Origin: Mycobacterium sp. ELW1
GTDB taxonomy: Bacteria; Actinomycetota; Actinomycetes; Mycobacteriales; Mycobacteriaceae
Assembly (NCBI RefSeq): GCF_008329905.1
Contig: NZ_CP032155.1
Location: 2,356,001 to 2,420,000 of the forward strand
Length of the DNA: 64,000 nt
Direction of reading: 5' to 3'
Every line of letters begins with the position of its first letter. Position 1 is the stretch's first letter. Under the pieces are notes generated by a model. The model saw only the letters and a list, made by a program, of their open reading frames with translations. It made no database searches and was not told where the DNA came from. Positions 51,750 to 60,556 of this stretch are shown here, in pieces. Position numbers and translations under genes: made by a program.

Positions 51750-53356
51750 GGAATCAGCTTGCCCGGGTTCAGGATTCCCGCCGGGTCGACGGCCTGCTTG
51801 ACCGCTTGCAGCACCTTCACGCCCAGCTCGCCGATCTCTGCACCCATCCACGGCCGATGGTCCGCACCGACCGCGTGGTGATGGGTGATGGTGCCGCCGG
51901 TACGCGAAATCGCATCAGAGGCAGCCACTTTGGCGGCCAGCCACTGCTGGGTGACATCGCCGCGCTGGCCCGCGACCACCGTGAAGTACAGCGACGCGCC
52001 GGTTGGGTACACATGCGAAATGTGGCACATCACCAAGGCTGGTGTCCCGCTTTCAGTCAGGGAGGATGTCAACGCCTCGGTGACCGCCGCCTTCAGTGCC
52101 GCCAGGTTGGACCACGTCGTTGCGGTCTCCAACGTCTCACACAAAGCTCCCGCTGCCAGCAGGGCGTCCCGCAGATACGGTGCGTCGAAACGGCCGTGCT
52201 CCCACGCCCGCGCCGGAGCCTCGCCCAGCGAGGTGCCCCCCTGGGCTTCCAGAACCGCGCGGGTCTCGGCGTGCCGGCTCTCGGTGTGCGCGGCGCTGCC
52301 CTCGAACAAGGTGATGCCCAGACAGCCGCCGGTGATGCTCTGTTCGCCGATGCTCCCGGTCGTGGCCAGGTTCACGCCGGTCTCGGCCTCGTCGGACAAC
52401 CGCACCACGGTGGGCCCGGTGCCGATCTGGGTGACCGCACGCAGCGCGGCCGCGCCGGTGGCGAAGTCGGGGAACGACCATGCCTCGTAGCGAACGGTTT
52501 CCGGGACGGGATGGACTCGCAGGCGCACCCGCGTGATCACACCGAAGACACCCTCGGAGCCGGAGAACAGCTCCCGAAGATCAGGCCCGGCCGCGGTCTC
52601 CGGCGCCCGGCCGAGATCGAGCACGCCCACCGGGGTCACCACCGTCAGCCCGCGGATCATGTCGTTGAACCGGCCGTAGCCCGCGGAGTCCTGCCCGGAG
52701 GACCGGGTGGCCGCGTACCCGCCGATGGTGGCGAACCGGAAGCTCTGTGGGAAGTGCCCGAGCGAGAAGCCGCGTTCACCGAGCAGTCGCTCGGCGTCCG
52801 GCCCGGTCACCCCGGCGCCCAGTTCGGCCTGCATCGAGGTCTCGTCCAGCGAGTGCAATGCGTTGAGCCGACGCAGATCCAGTGAGATGACGGCGGCGAA
52901 ATCGCCGCGGATCGGGTCCAGTCCGCCGACCACGCTGGTGCCACCGCCGAACGGCACGACGGCGATGCCGTGCGCAGAGCAGTAGCGCAGCACGGTGGCG
53001 ATCTCGTCCTCTGTGCCGGGAAGCAGTACCGCGTCGGGAGCGTCCTGGTGGGTTTGCTTGCGGCGCAACAGGTCCAGCGTGGACTTGCCTCCCGCATACA
53101 GCAGCCGACCGTGGTCGTCGGTGCGGAGATACTCGGCCCCGACGAACTCTGCGAGCGCATCGCGATGCGCATCTGGCAACGCCGACGGTCGCACCTCTAC
53201 TTCGTCGATGGCGGGTGCGGGGACCTCACTCGCCGTCACGCCGAGCGCCTGCTCGAGCAGTGCCTTGATGCCGTCGGAGAGGGGCTTGGCCGCGTCGGGG
53301 TCACCCCAGGCATTCCAGGCCATCGGGGGAACAAGGGTGCGGGCGTCATCGCTCAT
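51746..53356 (-). CDS. FAD-linked oxidase, alkyl-DHAP-synthase-like (Rv2251-like)
   Basis: A 536-residue flavoprotein with the PP-loop 'VVPFGGGTSVVGGL' for FAD, 'FPQSFRFATIGGYAATRSSGQDSAGYG' and a C-terminal 'HHHAVGADHRPWM' and 'PAGILNPGKL', as in alkylglycerone-phosphate synthase (AGPS). AGPS exchanges the acyl chain of acyl-DHAP for a fatty alcohol, the key step to ether lipids; whether this homologue does so is unproven. It is coupled to the lipid-kinase gene by ATGA. Its start is only 17 nt from the divergent TetR start. Confidence 0.82.
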   Translation of the reverse strand: MSDDARTLVPPMAWNAWGDPDAAKPLSDGIKALLEQALGVTASEVPAPAIDEVEVRPSALPDAHRDALAEFVGAEYLRTDDHGRLLYAGGKSTLDLLRRKQTHQDAPDAVLLPGTEDEIATVLRYCSAHGIAVVPFGGGTSVVGGLDPIRGDFAAVISLDLRRLNALHSLDETSMQAELGAGVTGPDAERLLGERGFSLGHFPQSFRFATIGGYAATRSSGQDSAGYGRFNDMIRGLTVVTPVGVLDLGRAPETAAGPDLRELFSGSEGVFGVITRVRLRVHPVPETVRYEAWSFPDFATGAAALRAVTQIGTGPTVVRLSDEAETGVNLATTGSIGEQSITGGCLGITLFEGSAAHTESRHAETRAVLEAQGGTSLGEAPARAWEHGRFDAPYLRDALLAAGALCETLETATTWSNLAALKAAVTEALTSSLTESGTPALVMCHISHVYPTGASLYFTVVAGQRGDVTQQWLAAKVAASDAISRTGGTITHHHAVGADHRPWMGAEIGELGVKVLQAVKQAVDPAGILNPGKLIP

Positions 53357-53382
53357 GCGTTACAGTATTACAGATGCTGTCA
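53357..53382. promoter_or_regulatory. Bidirectional leaderless promoter with operator over the tetR start codon
   Basis: Only 17 nt separate the start codons at 53356 (minus) and 53374 (plus). TACAGT (53361-53366) is 7 nt before the plus ATG; on the minus strand TAATAC is 8 nt before its ATG. TTACAG-ATG-CTGTCA (53368-53382) is an imperfect inverted repeat centred on the tetR ATG, preceded by another TTACAG half-site at 53360. Confidence 0.55.
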
Positions 53383-53955
53383 ATCAGTAACGAAGAATCG
53401 GTGGACATCGGTGACCGGATCATGGCCGCCGCGGCCAGCTGTGTCCGGGACTTCGGGGTCGAGCGGGTCACGCTGGCGGAGATTGCGCGACGTGCCGGTG
53501 TCAGCCGTCCGACCGTGTATCGCCGCTGGCCAGACACCCGCACCATCGTCGCGTCGCTGCTCACCGAACGCATCACCGGTACCTGGCGCGCCGTTGCGCC
53601 GGGTGCACCCGGCCGCACCGGCCTGGTCGAGCGGATCGTCGAGGTGGCCCGTCGACTGCGGGACGACGAACTGATCACCTCGGTGCTGCGATCAGCCCCG
53701 GACTTGGCGATGACCTACATCGCCGGACGGCTGGGCACCAGCCAGCAGATCCTCATCGACCTGCTTGTCGACGCGCTGCGGGAAGCCCAGGCCGACGGCA
53801 GCGTGCGGGCCGGCGACGTCCGCCAGCTGTCGGCAATGGTCCTGCTGATCGGCCAGTCGGCGATCCAGTCCGCCCAGATCGTCGAACCCATCCTCGACGC
53901 CGACGCGCTCAGCGCCGAGTTGTCGCACGCCCTGAACGGATACCTCGCCCCATGA
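53374..53955 (+). CDS. TetR-family transcriptional regulator (Rv2250c-like)
   Basis: A 193-residue TetR repressor: helix-turn-helix 'DFGVERVTLAEIARRAGVSRPTVYRRWPD' at about 28-57, then a ligand-binding all-helical domain. It overlaps glpD by ATGA and is divergent from the AGPS-like/lipid-kinase pair, so it probably regulates both sides through the operator at its own start. Same order as Rv2249c-Rv2252. The effector is perhaps a lipid or acyl-CoA. Confidence 0.85.
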   Translation: MLSISNEESVDIGDRIMAAAASCVRDFGVERVTLAEIARRAGVSRPTVYRRWPDTRTIVASLLTERITGTWRAVAPGAPGRTGLVERIVEVARRLRDDELITSVLRSAPDLAMTYIAGRLGTSQQILIDLLVDALREAQADGSVRAGDVRQLSAMVLLIGQSAIQSAQIVEPILDADALSAELSHALNGYLAP

Positions 53956-55490
53956 GTGACCTCACCGCCCTCAACGCCACCCGCCGAAGCGCCGACCTGG
54001 CCGAACTCGGCGACGGCGCCCACATCGACGTCGTCGTGATCGGCGGTGGCATCACCGGCACCGGCATCGCGCTCGATGCCGCCAGCCGCGGCCTGTCGGT
54101 GCTTCTGGTCGAAAAGCACGACCTGGCCTTCGGCACCAGCCGGTGGAGTTCCAAGCTCGTGCACGGCGGGCTGCGGTACCTGGCTACCGGCAACGTCGGC
54201 ATCGCGCGGCGCAGCGCCATCGAGCGCGGCATCTTGATGACCCGCAACGCCCCGCACCTGGTACGCGCAATGCCGCAGCTCGTCCCGTTGTTGCCGTCGA
54301 TGGGACGCGGCCAACGCGCTTTGATCCGAACAGGTTTCGTCGCCGGTGACGCGCTGCGGATCTTGGCGGGCACCACGTCGTCGACTCTGCCGCGATCACG
54401 GCGTGTCGGTGTGCAGCAAGCGTTGGACATGGTGCCGACGATTCGCCGGGAGGGTCTTGACGGCGGACTGCTGGCCTATGACGGTCAGCTGATCGACGAC
54501 GCCAGACTGGTGGTCGCCGTCGCACGCACCGCCGCCCAGAACGGCGCGCGGATCTTGACCCGGGTGTCCGCGGCGTCCGCCAGCGGCACCTCGGTCCGGT
54601 TGGTGGACGAACTCACCGGTGAATCGCTGGATGTGAAGGCCCGCGCGGTGATCAATGCGACGGGGGTGTGGGCCGGCGAGGTGGACGCCGCGATCAAGCT
54701 GCGGCCGAGCCGGGGAACCCATCTGGTGTTCGATGCCGCCTCATTCGGGAATCCGACTGCAGCGCTGACGATTCCGATTCCGGGTGAGGTGAATCGGTTC
54801 GTGTTCGCGATGCCCGAACAGCTCGGTCGCGTCTACCTCGGACTCACCGACGAGGATGCGCCGGGCCCGATTCCCGACGTGCCCGAACCGACTCCGGGTG
54901 AGGTCCGCTTCCTGCTCGACACGGTCAACACCGCGCTGGGGACAGCGTTGACCACCGCAGACGTCAAGGGCGCATACGCGGGGTTGCGCCCTTTGATCGA
55001 CACCGGCCAGGGCAGGACATCGGATCTGTCCCGCGATCACGCGGTGATCGAATCGTCCAACGGCGTGTTCAGCGTGGTCGGTGGCAAGCTCACCGAATAC
55101 CGGCACATGGCCGAGGACGTCCTCGACCGTGCCCTGGCGGCACGTGCGATCGCCGCCCAGCCGTGCCGGACCCGGAACCTGCCGTTGGTCGGCGCGGCCG
55201 CCAATCCCGTTGCCACGCTGCGTACCACGAGCGATCTGCCGGGTTCGTTGGTGGCCCGTTACGGCGCAGAGTCGCCGAACGTCATCGCCTCGGCGCGGTG
55301 CAGCAGGCCCACGGACCACGTTGCCGACGGAATCGACGTCACCCGTGCGGAATTCGAGTTCGCGGTCACCAACGAGGGTGCACTGAGTGCCGATGACATC
55401 CTGGACCGGCGCACCCGCATCGGTCTGGTGGAGGCCGACCGGAACCGCGCGCGTGCGGCCGCTCAGGAGTTCCTGGCCACCGCCAACTGA
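53952..55490 (+). CDS. glpD1: Glycerol-3-phosphate dehydrogenase (FAD, quinone-linked)
   Basis: A 512-residue membrane-associated flavoenzyme that oxidises glycerol-3-phosphate to DHAP and feeds electrons to the quinone pool. FAD motif GGGITG at 31-36, 'DLAFGTSRWSSKLVHGGLRYL', 'GTHLVFDA' and 'SNGVFSVVGGKLTEYRHMAEDVLDRAL' are all present, as is the C-terminal helical domain. The start overlaps the tetR stop. As Rv2249c (glpD1) in M. tuberculosis, it neighbours lipid genes. Confidence 0.9.
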   Translation: MSDLTALNATRRSADLAELGDGAHIDVVVIGGGITGTGIALDAASRGLSVLLVEKHDLAFGTSRWSSKLVHGGLRYLATGNVGIARRSAIERGILMTRNAPHLVRAMPQLVPLLPSMGRGQRALIRTGFVAGDALRILAGTTSSTLPRSRRVGVQQALDMVPTIRREGLDGGLLAYDGQLIDDARLVVAVARTAAQNGARILTRVSAASASGTSVRLVDELTGESLDVKARAVINATGVWAGEVDAAIKLRPSRGTHLVFDAASFGNPTAALTIPIPGEVNRFVFAMPEQLGRVYLGLTDEDAPGPIPDVPEPTPGEVRFLLDTVNTALGTALTTADVKGAYAGLRPLIDTGQGRTSDLSRDHAVIESSNGVFSVVGGKLTEYRHMAEDVLDRALAARAIAAQPCRTRNLPLVGAAANPVATLRTTSDLPGSLVARYGAESPNVIASARCSRPTDHVADGIDVTRAEFEFAVTNEGALSADDILDRRTRIGLVEADRNRARAAAQEFLATAN

Positions 55491-55566
55491 AGGCCGGTGA
55501 GAACCGACGCATAAACCGACTCGTAAGTGGGCATTCAACGTCCATTCACAAGCCGGAGGACGCGCC

Positions 55567-56955
55567 ATGGCAGCGACACCAGCCTTGAAAAAGGCCCTCA
55601 ACCAGCGACAACTACGGATGATCGCGATCGGGGGCGTGATCGGCGCCGGCCTGTTCGTGGGCTCTGGCGTGGTCATCGGGGATACCGGACCGGGCGCCTT
55701 CATCACCTACGCGCTATCCGGTGTGCTGATCGTGATGGTCATGCGGATGCTGGCCGAGATGGCGGTGGCAAACCCGTCGACCGGCTCGTTCGCCGACTAC
55801 TCCCGCGACGCCCTGGGGCATTGGGCCGGGTTCTCCGTGGGCTGGCTCTACTGGTACTTCTGGGTGATCGTCGTCGGGTTCGAGGCGATTGCCGGCGCGA
55901 AGATCGTCCAGTACTGGCTCGACATCCCACTGTGGTTGTGTGCGTTGATCTTCATGGTGCTGATGACGGCGACGAACCTCTTCTCGGTCAAGTCCTATGG
56001 GGAGTTCGAGTTCTGGTTCGCCGGGATCAAAGTGGCGGCCATCCTCGCCTTCATCGCCATCGGCGCCTGCTTCGTACTGGGCCTGTGGCCGGGCAAGTCG
56101 ATGGACTTCTCGAACCTCACCAGTCACGACGGCTTCATGCCGATGGGGGCCGGGGTCATCACCGTCGGAATCGTGACGGTGATCTTCTCCATGGTCGGCC
56201 CCGAGATCGCCACGATCGCCGCCGCCGAGTCATCGGATCCCGAGAAAGCCGTGGCCCGGGCGTCCAACTCGGTGGTCATGCGGATCCTGGTGTTCTACGT
56301 GCTGGCCGTGTTCCTGGTCGTGACGATCGTGCCGTGGAACGACAAGAATTTGTCCGCCTCGCCGTTCGTGGCGGCGTTCACCAAGATGGGCATTCCCTAC
56401 GCCGACCACATCATGAACGCGGTGGTGCTGACGGCGGTGCTGAGCTGCCTGAACTCCGGGATGTACACCGCATCACGGATGTTGTTCGTGCTGGCCGGCC
56501 GCGGCGAAGCTCCCAAGCTTCTGGTGAAGGTGACCGCACGCGGCGTACCGGCCAACGCCATCCTTTTCTCGTCCATCGTCGGATTCGCCTGCGTCATCGC
56601 CGCCGCGTTCGCGGAGAAAACGATCTTCGCCTTCCTGCTCAACTCCAGCGGGGCGATCATCCTGTTCGTCTACCTGCTGATCGCGATCTCGCAGATCGTG
56701 CTGCGCTACCGCAACCGCGATGCGGAACTGACACTGAAGATGTGGCTGTTCCCGGTGCTGTCAATCCTCACCGTCGTCGCGATGCTGGCCATCCTGGTGC
56801 AGATGTACCTGGACGACAAGCTGCGCTCACAACTTGTGCTGAGCCTGCTGTCGTGGGGTGTCGTCGTGGTGCTGTACTTCGTCACCCTACGGTTCAATCG
56901 CGATCGTCCCCACGAGGAGCAGCCCACCGTCGAGGCCGAGGTGGCGCGAACCTGA
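55567..56955 (+). CDS. Amino-acid permease (GabP/AAT family)
   Basis: A 462-residue APC-superfamily transporter with about 12 helices. 'LNQRQLRMIAIGGVIGAGLFVGSG' and 'GPGAFITYALSG' at the N-terminus and 'IVTVIFSMVGPEIATIAAAES' are family marks; proton symport of neutral amino acids or GABA is the usual role. GGAGG precedes ATG 55567. It lies downstream of glpD1, 76 nt away, and may have its own promoter. Specificity is uncertain. Confidence 0.83.
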   Translation: MAATPALKKALNQRQLRMIAIGGVIGAGLFVGSGVVIGDTGPGAFITYALSGVLIVMVMRMLAEMAVANPSTGSFADYSRDALGHWAGFSVGWLYWYFWVIVVGFEAIAGAKIVQYWLDIPLWLCALIFMVLMTATNLFSVKSYGEFEFWFAGIKVAAILAFIAIGACFVLGLWPGKSMDFSNLTSHDGFMPMGAGVITVGIVTVIFSMVGPEIATIAAAESSDPEKAVARASNSVVMRILVFYVLAVFLVVTIVPWNDKNLSASPFVAAFTKMGIPYADHIMNAVVLTAVLSCLNSGMYTASRMLFVLAGRGEAPKLLVKVTARGVPANAILFSSIVGFACVIAAAFAEKTIFAFLLNSSGAIILFVYLLIAISQIVLRYRNRDAELTLKMWLFPVLSILTVVAMLAILVQMYLDDKLRSQLVLSLLSWGVVVVLYFVTLRFNRDRPHEEQPTVEAEVART

Positions 56956-56967
56956 ACTCGCGCGAAC

Positions 56968-58077
56968 TCAGTACCGAACGGCACTCTGCACCAGCGGGGG
57001 ATAGACCGTCGAAGACTCGCCGTCCACGGTTGTCCCGGCGAACTGCAGCATTGAACGCGTCGCCCCGTTGACGGCGGCCGGATAGTTCAGTGTCGGTGTG
57101 GATATCTCGTCGAGGCGCCGCAGTTGTTCGGCGGTCAATGTCACGTCGACGGCGGCCAGGTTGTCCTCGAGATGGCTCATCCGTCGCGCACCGAGGATCG
57201 GCACTACCGTGCCGGGTCGTGCTCGCAACCAGGACAACGCCACCGCGGCGGGCGTGGTGCCGACCTCGTCGGCGATGGCGTTGACGGAGTCGATGACCGC
57301 GAACTGTTCATCGCTAGGGCCGCCGACATAGCCGGCGCGGATGGAGTCGGCGACGGCCGCACCTCGCCGGTACTTGCCGGACAGGAAGCCGTTGCTCAGC
57401 GGGCTCCACGGGACTAGCGCCATGCCCTGGTCAAGAGCCAGCGGAGCCAGCTCGCCTTCGACGGTGCGCGCCAAAAGCGAGTACTCGACCTGCAGTGCGA
57501 TCAGAGGCGTCCAGCCTCGCAGCACCGCCATCGTCTGGGCCTGGGCGGTCACCCATCCGGGGGGTGTGGGCGGTCACCCGCGCGCAGGGGTGTTGGAGAA
57601 CCCGATGTAGCGGACGGTGCCCGCGCGCACCAGATCATCGAGCGTGCGCAGAGTCTCCTCGATTGGAGTGTTGCGGTCGCAGTTGTGCATCCAGTACACA
57701 TCCAAATAGTCAGTTTGCATGCGGCGCAACGTTTCCCGCAGTTGCCCGACGACCGCCGACCGGCCGGCGCCGCCGCCGTTGGGATCGCCGGGGTGAAGAT
57801 TGGCGAAGAACTTCGACGCCAGCACCACCCGGTCACGCCTGCCCGGTCGATGGGCGAACCAGTCACCGAGGATCTTCTCCGAGTGCCCGTTGGTATAGAA
57901 GTTGGCGGTGTCGACGAAGTTGCCGCCACGGTCCAGATAGGCGTCGAGGATCCGCTCGGATTCCTCGACGCTGGAACCGGCGCCGCCGGCATCCTCGCCG
58001 AAGGTCATCGCTCCGAGCGCGAACGGGCTCACCCGCAACCCTGACCGGCCGAGGGTGAGGTAGTGATTGAGTGGCAT
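56968..58077 (-). pseudogene. Aldo/keto reductase interrupted by a 27-nt insertion with an in-frame stop
   Basis: ATG 58077 (AAGGAG upstream) opens a normal aldo/keto reductase: 'VDTANFYTNGHSE' (catalytic Asp, Tyr), 'LASKFFAN' (Lys), 'YWMHNCD' (His), 'GFSNTPA'. An in-frame TGA follows at 57574-57576. The same frame resumes nine codons later with WVTAQAQT and continues normally through 'LSWLRARPGTVVPILGARRMSHLEDNL' to the stop. Without the 27 nt the junction would read TPA-WVTAQ as in relatives. 13-bp direct repeats lie across the junction. The gene is probably inactive unless the downstream part is made separately. Confidence 0.82.
57542..57579. repeat. 13-bp direct repeats at the aldo/keto reductase insertion
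   Basis: TGGGCGGTCACCC occurs at 57542-57554 and again at 57567-57579, a 25-bp period, separated by a G/C-rich spacer with a G6 run. The second copy lies in the inserted stretch and contains the stop codon. Confidence 0.85.
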
Positions 58078-58171
58078 GAATCGCTCCTTTGGAGTGGAAT
58101 CTGATATACCCATCAAAGGAGAATTACGAGTTCAGCGGTAGAACGATGCTAGCTACCTCTTGCACAATCCG

Positions 58172-58183
58172 ATCAATATTGAT
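58172..58183. promoter_or_regulatory. Palindrome between the aldo/keto reductase and AraC genes
   Basis: ATCAATATTGAT is a perfect 12-bp palindrome, flanked to GATCAATATTGATG, ending 12 nt before the AraC start at 58196. It may be an autoregulatory site. The surrounding 118-nt divergent gap is unusually A/T-rich for this window. Confidence 0.45.
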
Positions 58184-58195
58184 GGGAGCGGGCCC

Positions 58196-59080
58196 ATGGA
58201 TTTGCGGTGTGGGCAGTTGGCTGAACTGGGTGGCCTGATTGCCGCACATGCCCGACCGGACATGCAGACATCGATCAACGGTCTGATGTTGTCGAAGGAG
58301 GTGGCGTCGGGGCGCCCGGATTACTCACTGACCGAACCGCTCGTTGTGGTGATGGCGCAAGGTGGCAAGCGGCTCCTACTCGGCGAAGACCGCTACGAGT
58401 ACCGGGCGGGGCAATGCCTCGTCGTGACGGCCGACCTGCCGGTAACGGGTCGCTTCATCGACGCCGGCGACGGGCTGCCCTCGCTCGGGATGGCGCTGGT
58501 GCTACGACCCGCCGTGGTGGCCGAGTTGGTGCTGCAGGCGCCTGGGGCGCGGGCGGCGTGTGGCGCGCGGAGTACGGCGATGTTCACCACCGATGCCGAC
58601 GCTGATTTGCTCGACGCGGTGATTCGGTTGGTGCGGCTGCTCGACAAGCCTTCGGATGCGCCGATTCTGGCACCGCTGATCGAACGCGAGATCGTCTGGC
58701 GGTTACTAGCGGGACCGTACGGCGACACGGTGCGACAGATCGGCATGGCAGACAGCAATCTGTCCTACGTCAGTCGGGCCATCGGCTGGATCCGGCAGAA
58801 CTACGCCGAACCGATGCGCGTCGAAGAGCTTGCCCGGGTGGCCGGAATGAGCCCCTCGACGTTCCACCGGCACTTCCGGAGCGTAACGGCGATGAGCCCG
58901 TTGCAGTTTCAGAAGCGCATCCGACTGCAGGAAGCGCGCTCAATGCTCGTCACCACACCGACCGACATCGCGGGCGTGGGGCACCGCGTCGGCTACGACA
59001 GCCCGTCACAGTTCACCCGCGAATACCGACGTCTCTTCGGCGCTCCGCCCGGGCTCGACGCCCAGCGCTTGCGCGCGTAG
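58196..59080 (+). CDS. AraC-family transcriptional regulator
   Basis: A 294-residue regulator: an N-terminal cupin-like AraC_N domain ('LTEPLVVVMAQGGKRLLLGEDRYEYRAGQCLVVTADLPVTG') and a C-terminal double helix-turn-helix ('RVEELARVAGMSPSTFHRHFRSVTAMSPLQFQKRIRLQEAR', 'VGHRVGYDSPSQFTREYRRLFG'). GGGAG is 7 nt before ATG 58196; the in-frame TTG 58160 is less likely. It is divergent from the broken aldo/keto reductase, its probable target. Its stop directly abuts the accD6 stop. Confidence 0.85.
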   Translation: MDLRCGQLAELGGLIAAHARPDMQTSINGLMLSKEVASGRPDYSLTEPLVVVMAQGGKRLLLGEDRYEYRAGQCLVVTADLPVTGRFIDAGDGLPSLGMALVLRPAVVAELVLQAPGARAACGARSTAMFTTDADADLLDAVIRLVRLLDKPSDAPILAPLIEREIVWRLLAGPYGDTVRQIGMADSNLSYVSRAIGWIRQNYAEPMRVEELARVAGMSPSTFHRHFRSVTAMSPLQFQKRIRLQEARSMLVTTPTDIAGVGHRVGYDSPSQFTREYRRLFGAPPGLDAQRLRA

Positions 59081-60502
59081 TTACAGCGGGATGTTCTTGT
59101 GCCGCCCGCGCCGGGCCGGCGCCTCGGCGAGTGCCTGCGTCAGCTTGCTGCGGGTGTGGGCCGGGTCGATCTTCTCGTCGACCACGCCGATCTCGACCGC
59201 GCTGTCCACGCCGCCGGCGATCCGCTCATGCTCGGCCGCCAATTCCTCGTGCAGCGCTTCGCGTTCGTGATCCGGTGCGGCGGCCAGCTTCTTCTTGTGC
59301 AGGATGCCCACGGCGGCCTTGGCGCCCATCACCGCGACCTCGGCGTCCGGCCAGGCGAACACCTTGGTGGCGCCCAGCGAGCGCGAGTTCATCGCAATGT
59401 AGGCCCCGCCGTAGATCTTTCGCGTCACCAGCGTCACCCGCGGGACGGTCGCCTCACCGAAGGCGTGCAGCAGCTTGGCGCCACGGCGCACGACTCCGCC
59501 CCACTCCTGGTCCACGCCGGGCAGGTAGCCGGGCACGTCGACGACCACGACCAGCGGGATGCCGAAGGCATCGCACAGCCGCACGAAACGCGCTGACTTC
59601 TCGGCACTCTCGGAGTTCAGGCAGCCGCCGAGGCGCAGCGGGTTGTTGGCGATGACGCCGACGGTGCGGCCGGACAAGCGGCCCAGGCCGACGACGATCG
59701 AGGGCGCCCACTTGCCCTGGAATTCCTCGAACGGGGTGTCCGAGTCGAGCAGTGCTTCCACCAACGGATGCACGTCGTAGGCGCGGCGGGGCGACTCGGG
59801 CAGCAGCGCGTGCAGGTCGGAGTCGCCGGCCTCGGCCTTGCTGCGGTCGAAATGGCCCTGCTGGGAGAACAATCCGATCAACCGGCGACCGCGCGCGTAG
59901 GCGTCGAGCTCGTCGGTGGCGACGATGTGGCACACACCGGACTTCTTGTGGTGGGTGTCCGGGCCGCCGAGGGAGGCCATGTCGACGTCCTCGCCGGTCA
60001 CGCTGCGCACCACGTCGGGTCCGGTGACGAACACCCGGCCCTCCTGGGCCATGATGACGATGTCGGTCAGTGCGGGGCCGTAGGCGGCGCCACCGGCGGC
60101 GAAGCCGACCACGACCGAAATCTGGGGGATATAGCCTGACGCGCGGATCATGGCTTCGAAGACCAGTCCCACCGCGTGCAGCGCTTTCACGCCCTCGGCC
60201 AAACGTGCGCCGCCGGAGTGCCAGATGCCCACGATCGGGCTCTGCTCTTCGATGGCGGTGTCGTATGCGGTGACGATGTGCTGGCAGCCCTCCACACCCA
60301 TGGCGCCACCCATGACGGTGCCGTCGGTGCAGAAGGCGATCGTGCGCACACCGTTGACGGTGCCGGCCGCGGCCAGCACACCGGAGCGGTCACGCTCGTG
60401 CAGCAGCTGCACGCTGCCGTCGTCGAAGAACGTGGACAGCCGCAGCAGCGGGTCGCGAGGGTCGAGGGATTCGCCGACCGTCTCAGGGGCCATGATCGTC
60501 AT
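59081..60502 (-). CDS. accD6: Acyl-CoA carboxylase beta subunit of the mycolate operon
   Basis: A 473-residue carboxyltransferase subunit that, with a biotinylated alpha subunit, makes malonyl-CoA for FAS-II. Both crotonase-type halves are complete: 'GVEGCQHIVTAYDTAIEEQSPIVGIWHSGGARLAEGV' (oxyanion glycines) and 'VVVDVPGYLPGVDQEWGGVVRRGAKLLHAFGEATVPRVTLVTRKIYGGAYIAM'. It is last in fabD-acpM-kasA-kasB-accD6, 54 nt after kasB, the standard mycobacterial order. The product is cytosolic. Confidence 0.93.
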   Translation of the reverse strand: MTIMAPETVGESLDPRDPLLRLSTFFDDGSVQLLHERDRSGVLAAAGTVNGVRTIAFCTDGTVMGGAMGVEGCQHIVTAYDTAIEEQSPIVGIWHSGGARLAEGVKALHAVGLVFEAMIRASGYIPQISVVVGFAAGGAAYGPALTDIVIMAQEGRVFVTGPDVVRSVTGEDVDMASLGGPDTHHKKSGVCHIVATDELDAYARGRRLIGLFSQQGHFDRSKAEAGDSDLHALLPESPRRAYDVHPLVEALLDSDTPFEEFQGKWAPSIVVGLGRLSGRTVGVIANNPLRLGGCLNSESAEKSARFVRLCDAFGIPLVVVVDVPGYLPGVDQEWGGVVRRGAKLLHAFGEATVPRVTLVTRKIYGGAYIAMNSRSLGATKVFAWPDAEVAVMGAKAAVGILHKKKLAAAPDHEREALHEELAAEHERIAGGVDSAVEIGVVDEKIDPAHTRSKLTQALAEAPARRGRHKNIPL

Positions 60503-60556
60503 CTAAACCTCCATAGTGCGCGGATGTCGGTCAACGCTGTCGAGAGTCACTGGATT

